From assembly GCA_037367405.1 (NCBI GenBank), contig JAZKJV010000154.1:434001-498000 (forward strand): a stretch of DNA of 64,000 nucleotides, given 5' to 3'. The stretch is from Ottelia alismoides (taxonomy: Eukaryota > Streptophyta > Magnoliopsida > Alismatales > Hydrocharitaceae). Positions 45,032-57,480 of the stretch are shown here, piece by piece. The position numbers and the translations under genes are program-made. How positions within the stretch are numbered: the first letter of the stretch is position 1; each line of letters opens with the position of its first letter. The notes beneath the pieces are model-generated. The model saw only the letters and a program-made list of their open reading frames with translations. It made no database searches and was not told the DNA's origin.

Positions 45032-48000
45032 TGATGAATCTCATATACATCATTATTCTCCTAACTTGAATAAATCAATAAAAACGACCAATAAATCACT
45101 AATATTAACTGCTATTATGTTGTATATATTCTGTGTATATTTAACCTAAAAGCTAACCCTAATTTTATGGTATTTAATCACTGATATTTCCCTTATTTTT
45201 TTTATTATTAAAAATCCCTAAAAATTAGGTTAATTATTGTATATCTTTATTTTGTCTTTAAAAAAATAAAAATACAAAAATCACAAAACCACTAAAACAT
45301 GTGTTTTTATTCATTAAAAATGCTTGCAAAAATTCTTTTTTAAATAATTGAACTCTTTTGACTTTTTGGTCAACATGAAACTTGCAGATCTCGATGAGAT
45401 CTACAACTTTCATGTTTTAACTGTTTGCTAATTCAGCTTCTAATTATTCCTTTTTGAATTTTATTTATTTTCTTAATTTTTCATTTTTCTGATTGGGCCA
45501 CGTGGCACCCTCTGAACTGCCCACGTGGCCCGCTCCTCTTCGTGGCACCCGGCTCTGCCCTAGGTCAACCATTACGCCTACCTCCAACGCTCCCCTTCTC
45601 AACCATTATGCCTCGCGACTCCACCGTCCCCTTCCATTTCTACCCATCACCTCTGACTTCCTCTCAATAACCGAACGCTCCCCCCACGTAGCTCCAAGAT
45701 CTTCCATCCTCGTACGACCACCATCGCATCCTTCCATCACTCCACATCTTCACACTGATCGTTACAAGCACTGCCATTACACCATGAAATGGGCGGAGCA
45801 CCACCTACAAATACTCCCGCTCTGCTCCCATCTTCACTCGTCCCCCAATCAATGTTCATAGGCCCATCTTCCAACGCCCCTCCAGTGATAGCGGAGGGGC
45901 TCATTTGTGAGGCGACGATGACCCTTTCCAATGTATTGACCCATGGCCTCTCCGTCCATCTCGCAGTCTCCCCAGGTGCCTGTAAGCCCGTTGGTGTAGC
46001 TGACCAGCTCAAGCGATGACCCCGAGCTTCGAATGAATCTCAGTCCAAGCTTCCGTCTGTCGTTCTCCTCCATGATATTCTAGGTATTCTACAATGTTTT
46101 TATTTTTATTTTCTCTTAATTTATCCGCCTTCAACTTCCATTCCCACCGTCTCCTGACCATCTCCTTATCTCCCACACAACCACCATCCACGCCAGCCAC
46201 TCCGCTCACCCTCCCCCCCTCTAGAACCTCCTTCGCACCACCCCACTCCTTCTTCAGTTAGCCGGAGAACACCCATCGGTCCCCCGCCCTCTCCGCCTCG
46301 ATTAGGTCCTCCACTCCACTCGCCTCGCATGCACACACCACTTCGGCTTTGGTCTAACAATTGCAGGTCTTTATTGCTTCGATGGTCGGAGCTCGTGCCC
46401 CATCTCTGATCTCGTGCTCTGCCTCTGATGAGCCAATACCGCCCTGCTTCTCCACTCAGTGTTGGACTTTCGCCACATCTCCAGCTTATCCGCCAGCCTT
46501 CCAGCGAACTACCACGACCTTTAGATGAATAGCAGGAGCACGATGGAGGGATTCTGGGCTCACCAGAGCCAAGTTACCTCACCTCCACCCACGACAAAGG
46601 AAGAAGGAGCAGATGCCCTTGGATCATGATCCAAGGGTAGCTGCATCAGAAGGATGTTAGCCGTTGATCGGATCCTGCAGAGCAGTCAACCATCCATCCA
46701 TGACATGTATCCTAGCCATTGCATCATCCTGATCTGATGGTTGAGATCAATGCCCAAGCCTCCATGCCTATCCTTGACGTTCAGCTAGATTGAGCAATTC
46801 CCTGAGCCACCATCAGCTTCCATGTGGCCACCTAACCTCACCTCACAACCATGCATGTGTGGGGTTGGGTAATTTGTAGAGCATACCCCAGAACTTTCAC
46901 GAATTGCAATCAAGATCTCCAAGCATGTGCCTCATGTACGTGCATGTGGTAAATTGTAGGGATGGCTCGTCGGATTTACACAATTGCAAAAAAAACCCAT
47001 GCATAAGGGAAAATTACACAAGGGTCCCTCTGACTTTTTCTAATGACAAATAGGTCCCTTTATCCTTATGTTCATGTATTTTTATTACATTTATGCCCTT
47101 AGCACTTTTTCATTCATATCTGGAGCATCTGATCTCCATTTTTATCGATTTTAGTATCGTTTTGAAGTTTGTTTCATCCTCTATCTAATGGCTTATTCAA
47201 TTTCATGATTTGATGATAAATTTAATGTGATAATCTTTGATGATCTAAGAAGTAGAGCGGCTCTCTCCGAGCATGCATGGGAAGAGGCCATGGGAAGCAC
47301 AAGCAAGACAGACACGAGACGCGAAGACGATAGGGGACTAGTAGAGGAAAGTGGGCCGAGTAGAAGGAAATCTATGTCCACAGGTTATCGAGCTAAAGAT
47401 CGGTAGTTCTCGAAGGTTCGAAGCAGCTAAGACGGTCTTTGCTCTGCTTATGTCTCATCCCAAGGATGCATGGTGCCAGGGGCCTCGAAGACTGCTTATC
47501 CACTTGATCTCCGTATCAAAATCTTAGGTACCTCCGTCCTGCTTTGCTTATTGAATCCACTCCGCCTCTTTCTAGCTGAGCTGCTCTTGACCTGGCTGGA
47601 ATTTTCATCTTGAAAACTGATCAAGTGTCTCCTACTCATTATTTATAATTCCATTCTTTGTGCTTAATTTGCCTCTAAAAGTGAACCTTAATTTGTTGCT
47701 CACGGATTTGAAAATTTTATGGCATGTGTGTACATTATTGCTTGCGCATTCATTTGTAGCATAACATTTACCATGCATTTCATTTTATTGTATTTAAAAC
47801 CATAGAAAAAGTGCATGCATCATACTACTATGTTTCTGCCTCATTTTATTTGCATGATATATTTGCATATCATTATGTGTCGTGCATTGCATCAGCGTAT
47901 GCATACGAAGACCTCGACTGACGAATTTAATTACTCAAGGTTAATCAATAATTTTCGTGAATAGACGAAGAGGCTCGTGTCCCTGTATTTGACCTTGGTA

Positions 48001-48115
48001 CTTTCCAAGAAAAGTAACTTCCACATATTTGAAAACTGTGGTTTTTGCTAAATCGAAGATTGTCTCTTATGCTACAATTTTAGATTATTAAAGAGGCATT
48101 TTTAGCGGTTCATCA
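45032..48115 (+). repeat. LTR D3 (3084 bp)
   Basis: A more diverged member of the family. Starts TGATGAATCTCATATACATC after a good polypurine tract and ends GCGGTTCATCA. Hairpin at 45372-45416, CCACGTGGC pairs at 45497-45530, TATA-like CTACAAATACTC at about 45805, and CATGTGCCTCATG near 46925 in the position of the D2 palindrome. The frames at 45493-46360 lie on both strands of the GC-rich promoter/leader part and are not genes. Confidence 0.82.
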
Positions 48116-49262
48116 AATGAAGTGGCGACATGAGGCGGACGCTCAACCATTCACGGAGAAGCCTCTGCTCTCCTCTTCATGTGTGCAACACGTGGGGAGG
48201 GGGACATTTGCACCCCAAACGTTCAGAGTTCCAGAAATCTCAAGCCAGTTCCATTGTCCAACCATATGTGCATAGCACGTGTGTGCGGGTGAAATTGCAT
48301 AATAATCCCGAGGGATTTTGGTAATTTCAGTTCAGTCCTCTACTTTACTTTGATTTCATTATTTTATTCTATCTTGCATTTAGGCCTCTATCTTTGGCCA
48401 TTAATTTGAACCATCATTTTTGCATCAATTTTCAATTCTAAAATATGTGCATTGTAGAATAATTTGTGCTCTATCATTATGGACATTGATTAAATTTTTG
48501 TGAGATGTAATTAATTTAATATAATTATTTAAGTTGAAAATTGTATATTTTCCCACTGCATGTTATTAATTCCATGTTAAATTAATCATTGCTCCGAAAA
48601 TTATAAAAAATGGTAGTAGTTAGTTTTTTAGTTTATTCTACATTGCTCTCAAATTTCATGGCATTTACATGGATATCGAGGTCAGAATAAAATAATTTGT
48701 GATTAGAGTAATTAATTTTTGATAGATTATAAACTCACATTTTTAGAATTTAGAATTTTTTCCTGGATAGATCCTCATTAGATACGTCTTGGATAATTTT
48801 AGTTACTAAAAATAAATAGGTTTTCTATTTATTAAAATAATTTGCTAAAAATCACCTTGCATGCATGTTTCATTTAAATTGCATCAAAAAATTCCAAAAA
48901 AATTATAGAGTAATAATTTCATCATATTTCATCTTCTGGTTGAGTTTAAAGATTTTTTGACTTGATTTGATCATAAATTGCATTTTTAGTCCTTAAATTA
49001 GCCTAAATTTACGTGTCATTTTTAATTGTATAAAACTTACAAAAAATGCTTCTCTGAAAATCTACATTCTAGACCGCCTATCAGTCAACCTAAGGAGACA
49101 CTCCCTGAGTTCAACTTGGTCTTTCCCAAGTAAAATATAAATTGCCCGCACGCTTTAGTTGATAAAATTAATTAAGTGGTCATATTTTATTAATATCTGC
49201 CTGCAATGAAATTAAACGTTAATTCCATATAATTAGCAAGGGTAGTTTTGGGTGTTTCATTA
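48116..49262 (+). repeat. Tail of a B-type LTR after LTR D3
   Basis: After a short PBS-like start (GTGGCGACATGAGG at 48121) the sequence matches the downstream part of the B LTR: TGCATAGCACGTG (48273), GAAATTGCATAATAATCCC, the AT-rich stretch, and the end signature GAGTTCAACTTGGTCTTTCC (49108). It ends near GTTTCATTA at 49262. The first about 1.9 kb of this LTR is missing. Confidence 0.65.
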
Positions 49263-49476
49263 GGCAACTCCCTATGTGTAATGTACTTATACCACTAAAA
49301 AATTAACAATATTAATCGATCAAACTCTTGCAGCTTTCACGTGTGAAGTTAGTGAACATACGAGTTTGAATTGCATTTGTCTTGTGTGAGTTGATTATGC
49401 TCATTCAAGTGGACTGTAGAACTAGATCTCCTTGATTCATCTCATGTTCTATTCCATCTCCTTTTGACTTTCGAAG
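49263..49476 (+). other. PBS-like site and leader before a gag fragment
   Basis: GGCAACTCCC directly after the LTR tail sits at the PBS position. About 200 bases without coding follow. Confidence 0.35.
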
Positions 49477-49989
49477 ATGGATAATTGGGGAGAATTTTGT
49501 TCGGATTTTGCGATCCTTTCGGTGACTTCTCTAAAGATCACGTATTCCAAGGTTCATGGAATTTCACTCCATGGATCTACATGGGCTCATGACTCTCTTG
49601 ATTCTAGGTTCACTTACACATCTTCTTCTGATCTGAGACCTCTCGTTTTTGAAGAATCCAACAAAGTTTCATACGTGATGCCTCCAAAGAGACAGAACGA
49701 TGAGGAGGAGGAAGACCCACTTCAGATGATACTTCTAGGTTGGCAACTTCTGAGCAGTAGAACATAGTATTTAGAGCACTTCTAGATCGGCTTAATGTGG
49801 GTACCGATGCACCGATGGATGCAGCATATAATCCTGGGTAGTACAGAGTTTAGAACTGGTTAAGTCTAGTGCAGCTTGAGATAGAATACAAGCTAAAGTC
49901 GTAGTTTCTTTCATTGTTGCCTCACTTCAATGGAATTGTACATGAGGAACCATACACATTCCTTAGGGACTTTTGTGGGATCCCTCATA
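49477..49989 (+). pseudogene. Gypsy gag N-terminus
   Basis: An open frame at 49477-49767 includes MPPKRQNDEEEEDP. After a stop, in another frame, come LDRLNVGTDAPMDAAYNPG, WLSLVQLEIEYKLKS and FLSLLPHFNGIVHEEPYTFL then RDF. The last block is the start of the Athila-type gag core (pattern LLPxFxGLxxEDPxxFLxxF). The core is cut off near 49990 where chromovirus LTR sequence begins. Element A carries the complementary C-terminal half of a similar core. At least two stops are present. Confidence 0.72.
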
Positions 49990-52444
49990 TTAGGACCCAA
50001 ATTTGCTCTTATGCAGTATCCAAAAAAATTAAATTAACACTCCACCACATAGTGCTTGTCGAGACCTTTCCAACGAGTCCAAGAATGCAAAAATCTAAGC
50101 TCGTGAGCCCGAGTTACGATCATTTTAGAAAGATCGAGTCTGGGTCAGATTTGGATCCTATCCAGATCCAAATCCAGGTTGGACCCCATAAAAGCAACCT
50201 CCCTTTTCCAAAAATGCCACAATCCAAAGCAACAATCCCTCCTCCTCCCTCCCCCTTGTCAGAGCACTGTCGGAGCTCGTCGGAGCATTTCACATCGACG
50301 ATCCGAAATCACCACCGCATAGAGAAGGTCAAGGTCATCCTCATACGTTGGTTCCCATCACCAACAGAGCACCGAGAGCATCGTTCTCCATAGGTGGAAT
50401 TTCGAGGAAACGATTTCTTGAGGTACGATGTCTCCTTCCTCTTGTTGCGAGTGTCCAAATGATCTTGAACCTATATGTCTTATCATCTAGAGTCTTAGCG
50501 ATTTTTGTGGTATATGGGTCATTTCATGAATATGAATATTTTCCTTATTTCCATCTCGTAGTAAATTTCTAATACATGCTGATATAGTAGAGGATAAGTT
50601 TTGGGTTAAAGAGGAATAGATAACATCTTGAGTCTTGGAAAGTAGAAGCACTCCTAGTTGATTGTTTTTGAATTGAGAAGGAATATATGGTTTTTTAGAT
50701 CTAAGCTTAGTTAGGGTCCAAATTCATTTTGCCATAAAGCAAAGGATCCTCGTAATCGGTCATCCTTGTTTTTTCTCTCCAATGGGCTCCATTGTTAATG
50801 CCCTAAATTTAAGATATTGGAATGGGGGTTGTTGTCAAATTAGATTCTTTCGGCCAATATTTGAGAATGGTAATTAGTTAGATTTGAATCGTGCTGGACA
50901 GTTATTTCTCTCTATGAATTTTGGGGAGAATTGCGAAATATTCTGTACCACCCTCTCTTTTTACTGGAGGATGATATGTATATATGCATGTGGCAAACCT
51001 ATGAGCTATTATCTAAAACATAGATATATAGACCTTGCATGAACAATTAGAATGACCATATATTTCAATGGTACTCTATAATCAGAACACCTAGTATGTG
51101 TCCATGGAGCCAAAATTGTGAGAGATCGATAGGTAAAAAACGAGCTGTGCAATAAATTAGGAAGAATATTTATCTAGTTTGATTAGAATAACTCAATAGC
51201 TATTCCTTATGATGTTGCCTACATGTGTACAATCAATTGGCATAAAATCATCTGATTTTGTTAAGAAACTTAAGCAACCTTTTTGCTAAACTGTATGCTG
51301 CAGGAGACTTAAAAAGACATGGCATGTGATTCCAAGATGTATACAACGATATATTGTTAAATTTGCAGAGTAGTGTAATTATGTAAATGAAAGTTTCGAA
51401 CCTTGAATAATGTGTTCATCATAACTCAAGTAAATTAAACTTCCAATAAGTCATTAACGATGATGATATGGGGATGTTACTATTTCATGGTTGAGATTGC
51501 ATGATGTTCGGGTAGATGGAGTAGGGCGCTTCAAGGGATTGTGCATGCACCCTTGGAACCCCGGGTAGAATCCTAGATGACCGCGATCCTAACCACTAGT
51601 ATGTAGCTATGACGGTTGGAGGACATGGTTTTTGACATAGCGAGGTGTAAATATGATGGTGTTCAGCCTCTGTACTTGCGTGCCTTTAGCCTAGTGCTTC
51701 GAGTGCATGCCAAGTAGTCATGGTTGGTGGTCTAGTATTTTGCTTGTTCAATTTTGGTTACCACTCATGTACTGACTATTGTAGGCCACATCTGTGTGCA
51801 ATCCAGTGGGAGCACTAAGAGGGAAGTTCCGGGAAATATAGTTAATGAAGCTGAAAATGAGATACAAATCTCATGTGCTAAGAAGGATTGAGATGGTCAT
51901 GATGATTTTGACTATGCTATAATTGATCTTGGTAATCAGTGCCCAGACTCGTTCCATGTGCCATGTGGACTCTTACACGTGGGTAGTCGACTTGGGCGGT
52001 TCATGATGATTCATGAGTTGGAATCTAAACTGGGAGTTGGAACTATAGTTGTGAAGTGGAGATAAGTGGACGTATTGGGAACTTAGTTAGGATGCATTGT
52101 ACCCCATTGCATGCCTACGAAGGTACCCCAATCCTAAAGCCTTCTTTTTGCCTTAGAGTCATAGTGTGAGGCCTCATACGTACCAAGACTACAGACTATC
52201 CATGAAGCTCGGGTGATCTATATTAAATAATAATGACTATAATTTATATCTTTGTGAGGACGGTTTACCCAATTATTTCTTTTGCACACTTGTAAATTTT
52301 ATATTGTACTGGACAACTTTGCTCATAACGTACCTATGTTTGGATTCGTAGGTTCTAATAAGAAGTCGTAGCAGTGAGCAGTCGTTGTTTACTTGGAGTT
52401 ACTTCTTTTTATGTAGCTACATAGCTTCTTTTCTGCGGTACAAT
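49990..52444 (+). mobile_element. Chromovirus LTR fragment (copy G'), plus orientation
   Basis: Matches the reverse complement of about 11430-13790. Shared marks include ATTAGGACCCAAATTTG at the start, CGTGAGCCCGAGTTACGATC, the promoter GACCCCATAAAAG (50181-50200), CTAAATTTAAGATATTGGAA and the end GTAGCTACATAG (52415). Both ends appear trimmed: it lacks the first few dozen and last about 280 bases of copy G. No pol is adjacent, so it is a solo or truncated LTR. Frames inside (49914-50572) are chance. Confidence 0.72.
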
Positions 52445-54981
52445 CAAAGGTTGTGGAAAGAACCTTAAGAGCATCACGGAAGTATGAAGATCACATCATA
52501 TACAATCGGGAGCGACTAATCGCACTAGGTTCTCGGGGCAGTAGAATTTATTTTTTTAAAGTACCACATGCTCAGCGCACTACATGATCCGAGGACACTT
52601 CTTGAATCGCTTCATCTAAACCACAAAGTATATACTGGAATACCTCTTGAAGCATGATTGCAATCAAAACATCTAAACGAAAAGACCACCTGTCTCAAGT
52701 CTGGACCGACGGAGGAGATACTTGTGAGCGCGTTGATGAAATGCGTCCTTCTCGCAATCCAAGATGTTGATCCAAGTGACAGATCTCCCGATTTCGTCAT
52801 ACAAAATCTGAGGTCTTCTTCGTATACTAGAAGCATCGAGGAAGATGAAGATCCACGAGCGGTCGAAGCGACAACACGACGGGAAGTGACAACGACGATT
52901 CTCTCTAGGTTACAAAGTGGACGACTACTTAGAGAGAGAGGAAGGTGTATGATGATGAGATAGAGAGAGAGCATGTGAATTATATGTTGTACAAGAAGAT
53001 ATAAAGTTTCCATTTCTTTTATAATATTTTTGAAGTCCATGGATCTCGATCCAAGGACAACACAAATCCAATGGTTGAGATTGATTTATATTTCTTTCAA
53101 TGGTCATGTCTTTTTTTGTAAAAACATAACAATAATTAATTTAATTTAATATATATATTGAATAAATCATCAATATAAATTAATTCAATCGAATCAATGG
53201 GGTAATAAAGGATTAGGAAAGGAGGCAAGCTACTTCTTATTATGAAGGAGGGACGACCACCTTGAATTAGGATTCAAGGGCGGTTGTTCACCCTCTCCAA
53301 TTATGTGAGATGGAGTATCTCACATAATCTTTTAATTATTTACAACAACTTTTTTGTAAATTATTTCACAAAAAAATCCAAATTATTGTGTGATAATTTC
53401 AATCATGCCATTAGAAATTTGTGAATCATATCCACAATCCAAAATAAAATGTAATTTGAATTTCCAATTAATTATCCCATGTGAATTAAATTCATATCAA
53501 CATTCAAATTGTAAATACTATTTACAAATATCTCTCTCCAATATATTATAAATCACATTATAAAATATGTGATTAATTTGGATAGTACTATCAACATTAT
53601 TCATATCTATGATAACTAAATCACAATTAATTATCTTGGATCATCATTCTCATGCATCTAAATAATATAAATCATATTCACATTATTCATAATAATTAAA
53701 TCACATTTAATTATCCATTTCTCAATACTTGGATACACAATTATTAATGGAATTATTCTTAAACTCTTTCAAGAATAATGCACTTTCTCCGTGGATAATT
53801 GGAGATAAGGATAGGGTGATTGTATATTCCACGTATAATGACTTGAATATCGAGATCGTATCTCAAATCCAGATCTTGAGGACCTCTCATAGATTCTTGA
53901 TTAAATCAAAGACGTAAATCTAATCTTCTCATTGCATTCGAATCACATTCAGATCAATGTCCAACATTTGGACTAAGATCATATTACTTCTCTATTGAGA
54001 GGAGTCACTAAAATCCAGACATGTTTTATTACTCCCTCGGAATGGAAGCTTCATGGTTATACAATCGTTTATGATAACATCACCCTCAGGTATTCCTAAT
54101 GCATGTACATCATGCATACTAGAAGACCTAGAATAAATCCAAAGTTTTAGTTCTTATTTAGACTATCTACTCCATGGTTTTATGATTAAGTTTCTCATTT
54201 GATCATTGACATTTGGTATCGATCATATACTTTCCAATAGCATATACCATACATAGGTTTTGATCATATAGTTTCTAAAATCATATGTCAAACCTACAAA
54301 TTCAATCAAACTTCCAAAGCGAGACGACCGTGTACGGAATTTGATCCTAATATCTCATGAGTGAGCTTATGTCTGTCAGTTCAGTAATTAACTTGTATGG
54401 TCTCTTTGAGAGATTGTATTACTCCTATGGCCTTGTTTGCACATCAGCTCACCGGTATATAGACTTGATTAGATTATCAACCTATCGACATGTCAAATGT
54501 ACATACTCAAACATATAGCAACACATCTGTCTCAGGTCAGATGATGCATGCCTATATCGTGACAGCATATGACATAGGTCTTGGTTATCTCGATCTCGTT
54601 AGGTTAACTCTTTGACCTAACTTATCCAACACCTCTGAATCTCTATTCCTATGGAGAGGACCTACCTCAAGAGGTCGGTTAGATATCATCCTTTAGAGAA
54701 GAATTGCCATCTTCTTCTCAGGATGGAGATCCTCTCTTAACAATCACTTGACGGTGCTTGATGAGTCCTCAATCTAACTCTTTACACATCATCCCAGCAC
54801 CAGCATCTATGATTCAACATTTGAATAAACAGTTGTATGATCATTAAGATGTCCATGGTACATAATCCTAATTATACTAAGGGACCTATTATGCAAATTA
54901 GTTATTCTTCATGTCAGATCAGGGATGATTTGCAATAATATTTATTGCATAATAGCTCTCCATGGGCTCGCATGTCTAATA
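52445..54981 (-). mobile_element. 3' LTR of Copia-2 (about 2537 bp)
   Basis: Reverse complement aligns end to end with the two-part Copia-1 LTR (16271-17433 plus 25511-26992). The start is TATTAGACATG in place of TGTTGGACATG, so the usual TG end is mutated. U5 with the GCGCTCACAAGTATCTCC-like segment is at 52700-52740, and a CT/GA-rich stretch is at 52920-52975. The end is CCACAACCTTTGA near 52445. It is uninterrupted, which shows what the Copia-1 LTR looked like before B inserted. Confidence 0.85.
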
Positions 54982-55400
54982 ATCTCTTACTAACCAAAAG
55001 ATACATTAATGAGCTAACCTTTTAAACCCACACTCATGTGCTAATCATAAAATATTTAGAAAAATAGCTTGGTAAGCAGACTAGTCACTCTGTTCCCAAG
55101 AGACTATGCCAAGTCTTTTTACGATACTTGCATATCTCCTAGTAACAGTGCTCACATCCAATGCGAATGTTGCATCTTATGCAATAAATACTCAATCTTG
55201 TTAAAGCAGTCATAGTTTCTTTAACACTAGAACCCAATAATCATTATAACCAGTACGTAATTTCTATTATCCTTATTAGAATACCCTTATTCCTGGAGAT
55301 CTCTATCTCCTAAGACTATGATCCAATCTTAAGTCTTATAAGGCATTTGCAGTTAAGACCTTTTAGATCACAATCTATAAAGTCTTATGTTCTTGAAGAT
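54982..55400 (-). other. Copia-2 sequence between RNase H and LTR
   Basis: No motif is recognisable. By position it is the RNase H C-terminus and 3' UTR of Copia-2. The purine-rich GTTAGTAAGAGAT just before the LTR start is a weak polypurine tract. Confidence 0.4.
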
Positions 55401-55970
55401 AAGATTTTGGGCTCATTATTTCAAAATTGATATTTGAAGATATTGTTATTACTGCAATCAAGTATTATCTCCATAGTAGGATTAGTAACAATTTACTACT
55501 CCCGCTACATGGCAGATATCTGGCTTTTGTACATATCTAGCCTAAACCAGGCTTCTCATAACTTATGCACAAGGTCAAGCAATTTTAGCACTCACTTCCT
55601 CAACTCTTTGAGGTGTTATACCTTTATAAAGGTCGGTACCATATTTTAAGGGAAAGAAGACATCCTTGGAGTTTTCCAAAAAATAGATGTCCAAGATGTC
55701 CCACTAATGGGATGGTTTCAATGCCCTCTTTTCTTTTCTTCTGAACAACTTTAGAACTAAGATATAAGAAGCATCATTGAGATCATATCTCAAGGCATGG
55801 AACAAAGAGATTATAAAATACTTATTATCATTATCATTCCAAATGATTAGGATTTTATCTACATTTAGCACGATGAACACAATGGCATTCCCAATAAGCT
55901 TCATACGGTTCATCAAGATTCTATTTGAAATCATAACCTCTATAATTTCATCAAATATAATGTTCAACTA
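55401..55970 (-). pseudogene. Copia-2 RT end and RNase H start
   Basis: Minus-strand frame 55704-55967 contains NIIFDEIIEVM, IVFIVLNVDKILIIWNDN, then LNDASYILVLKLFRRKEKRA. These match the copia RT blocks around YVDD (VFLVLYVDDILLIGND) and GEASYILGIKI. In the YVDD box the second Asp is Lys (codon 55854-55856). Further on come LDIYFLENSKDVFFPLKYG and PDICHVAGVV, decayed forms of the copia segments leading into RNase H (PDICYAVGVVSRYQSNP). Stops and frameshifts are present. Confidence 0.85.
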
Positions 55971-56600
55971 AAAGAAGCTTATTTGAGTCTATAGATGGAT
56001 TTTTTCAGCTTGCACACCTTGCTTTCCACAACAGCCCTGGGGCTACTTCATATGAATATCCTCATTGAGGTATTCATAGAGGAATGCAATATTGACTTCC
56101 ATCTTATATATGTCAAAGTCAAGTTATGTAGCTATAGGTAGCAATATTCTGATGGGTTTGAGCATGGTCATTAGAGACCAAGTTCATCGCACATGATGTC
56201 TTCTCTTCGTATGTATTTTATGGATACGAGTTGTGCTTTGAAGGTCTCTACCTTCTCATCAGGTTCCATTTTTCTCAAGTTCCATTTACTCCTAACAGGT
56301 CTTACCCTTATAGGTGGATCCTTGAGGGTCCATATACAACACTTTTATATGAATTCTACTTTAGACTTTATTGCTAACATCCACCTTTCCATGTCATGAT
56401 CCTCAGAAGCTCCATCATATGAAGTCAGATCATTGTCAGACTTAACTGACACATGAAATCCATACCCACCCTCAAACTAATTTGAATAGGTATGAATGTT
56501 TCACCTTTAATTGTCATTTTAGTTTCTAATTTCGGGAGCCTCATTATCTTCTCAAGATTCAATGAGTTCCTTTACTTCATTTTTATCTTGATTCTTAAGA
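55971..56600 (-). pseudogene. Copia-2 RT N-terminal part
   Basis: On the minus strand, in mixed frames: PIRILLPIAT, DIYKMEVNIAFLYEYLNEDI and KLKKSIYRLK, which correspond to the copia RT blocks VDVKTAFLNGxLxEDVYM and CKLxKSIYGLKQA. It connects the integrase (upstream) with the YVDD part. Many stops are present. Confidence 0.75.
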
Positions 56601-57480
56601 AAAGTCATCCTCTAAGAATCATATCCTTAGAGATAAAATCTTTTAAGAATCTCAAGATCATAAAGTAGGTATCCAATACCATCCTTTACATTCCTAATGA
56701 AGTAGAACTCGATGGTGCTAGATTCCAGCTTACCCGCATCGATGACATGGTTATGGACCAAGCAGCCATATATCCTCAAGTGTCCAACACTAGGCTAGGT
56801 TCCAAACCATGTCTTATGAGGATTTTTGGGTTTAGATTTGCATGGAATCTTATTAAGGATATATATGGTAGTCTCTACTACATATATACCTAGAAACTAA
56901 GAGGTAATTATGCTAAGAGTCATCATTGAACAAATCATGTCACACATGATCCAATTGCATCTTCCTACAACTTTATTGAGTTTAGGTGTATTAGGAGTGA
57001 GATAGGAATGATATTCCTATCTCTATAAGGTATTCCTTGAATTCATCTAATAGGTACTTGCTACCTTGGTTAGTTCAAATTCGTTTCATCTTCCTTCAAA
57101 CTTTGGCTCTAAATCATTTTTGAAATCTTTGAACATTTCGAAGGTTTCTAAGGTGAAGGGAAGAAATCTTATATCACAAATAATCATCAATATCACATAT
57201 CATTAATATTTATTATGATATAGATGATCCACATACATCAATATATATGAGATCTTGAATACCATGGCATCTTACACCATTCCTAGAGAAAGGTGCTTTG
57301 GACATTTTTACTTTGAATATACTACTCATAAGTATGTAAGTTTTGAACCTTCATGCAATCCAAAGTTCAATATCTTACTATTCTATTGATCTTATCAATA
57401 GACATATGTTCAAGGCTTGATGCTAGATTATTGTCAACTGATCTTTATCCTCATTATGATCCTCTAAGGTTTAATTTTTC
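56601..57480 (-). pseudogene. Copia-2 pre-integrase and integrase
   Basis: Minus strand. Pre-integrase remnants appear at 57110-57450 (LEHMSIDKINRIVR, then LDCMKVQNLHTYE), a decayed copy of the H-x-C-type zinc region of copia elements. The core contains SKYLLDEFKEYLIEIGI, LTPNTPKLNKVV, MICSMM, then VETTIYILNKIPCKS, KNPHKTWFGT and PSVGHLRIYGCLVHNHV. These are the standard copia blocks GGEYxSxEFxxYL, PxTPQxNGVxER, LLNRxPSKSV, TPYExW, LRVWGC. Integrase lies upstream of RT, the copia gene order. Several in-frame stops are present. Confidence 0.85.

Noticed and set aside
52658..52963. 101-codon frame in the Copia-2 LTR and its counterparts at 26467-26802 and 2741-3007
   Set aside because: The three frames reflect the same conserved U5 DNA read in different strands and frames, with no consistent protein.
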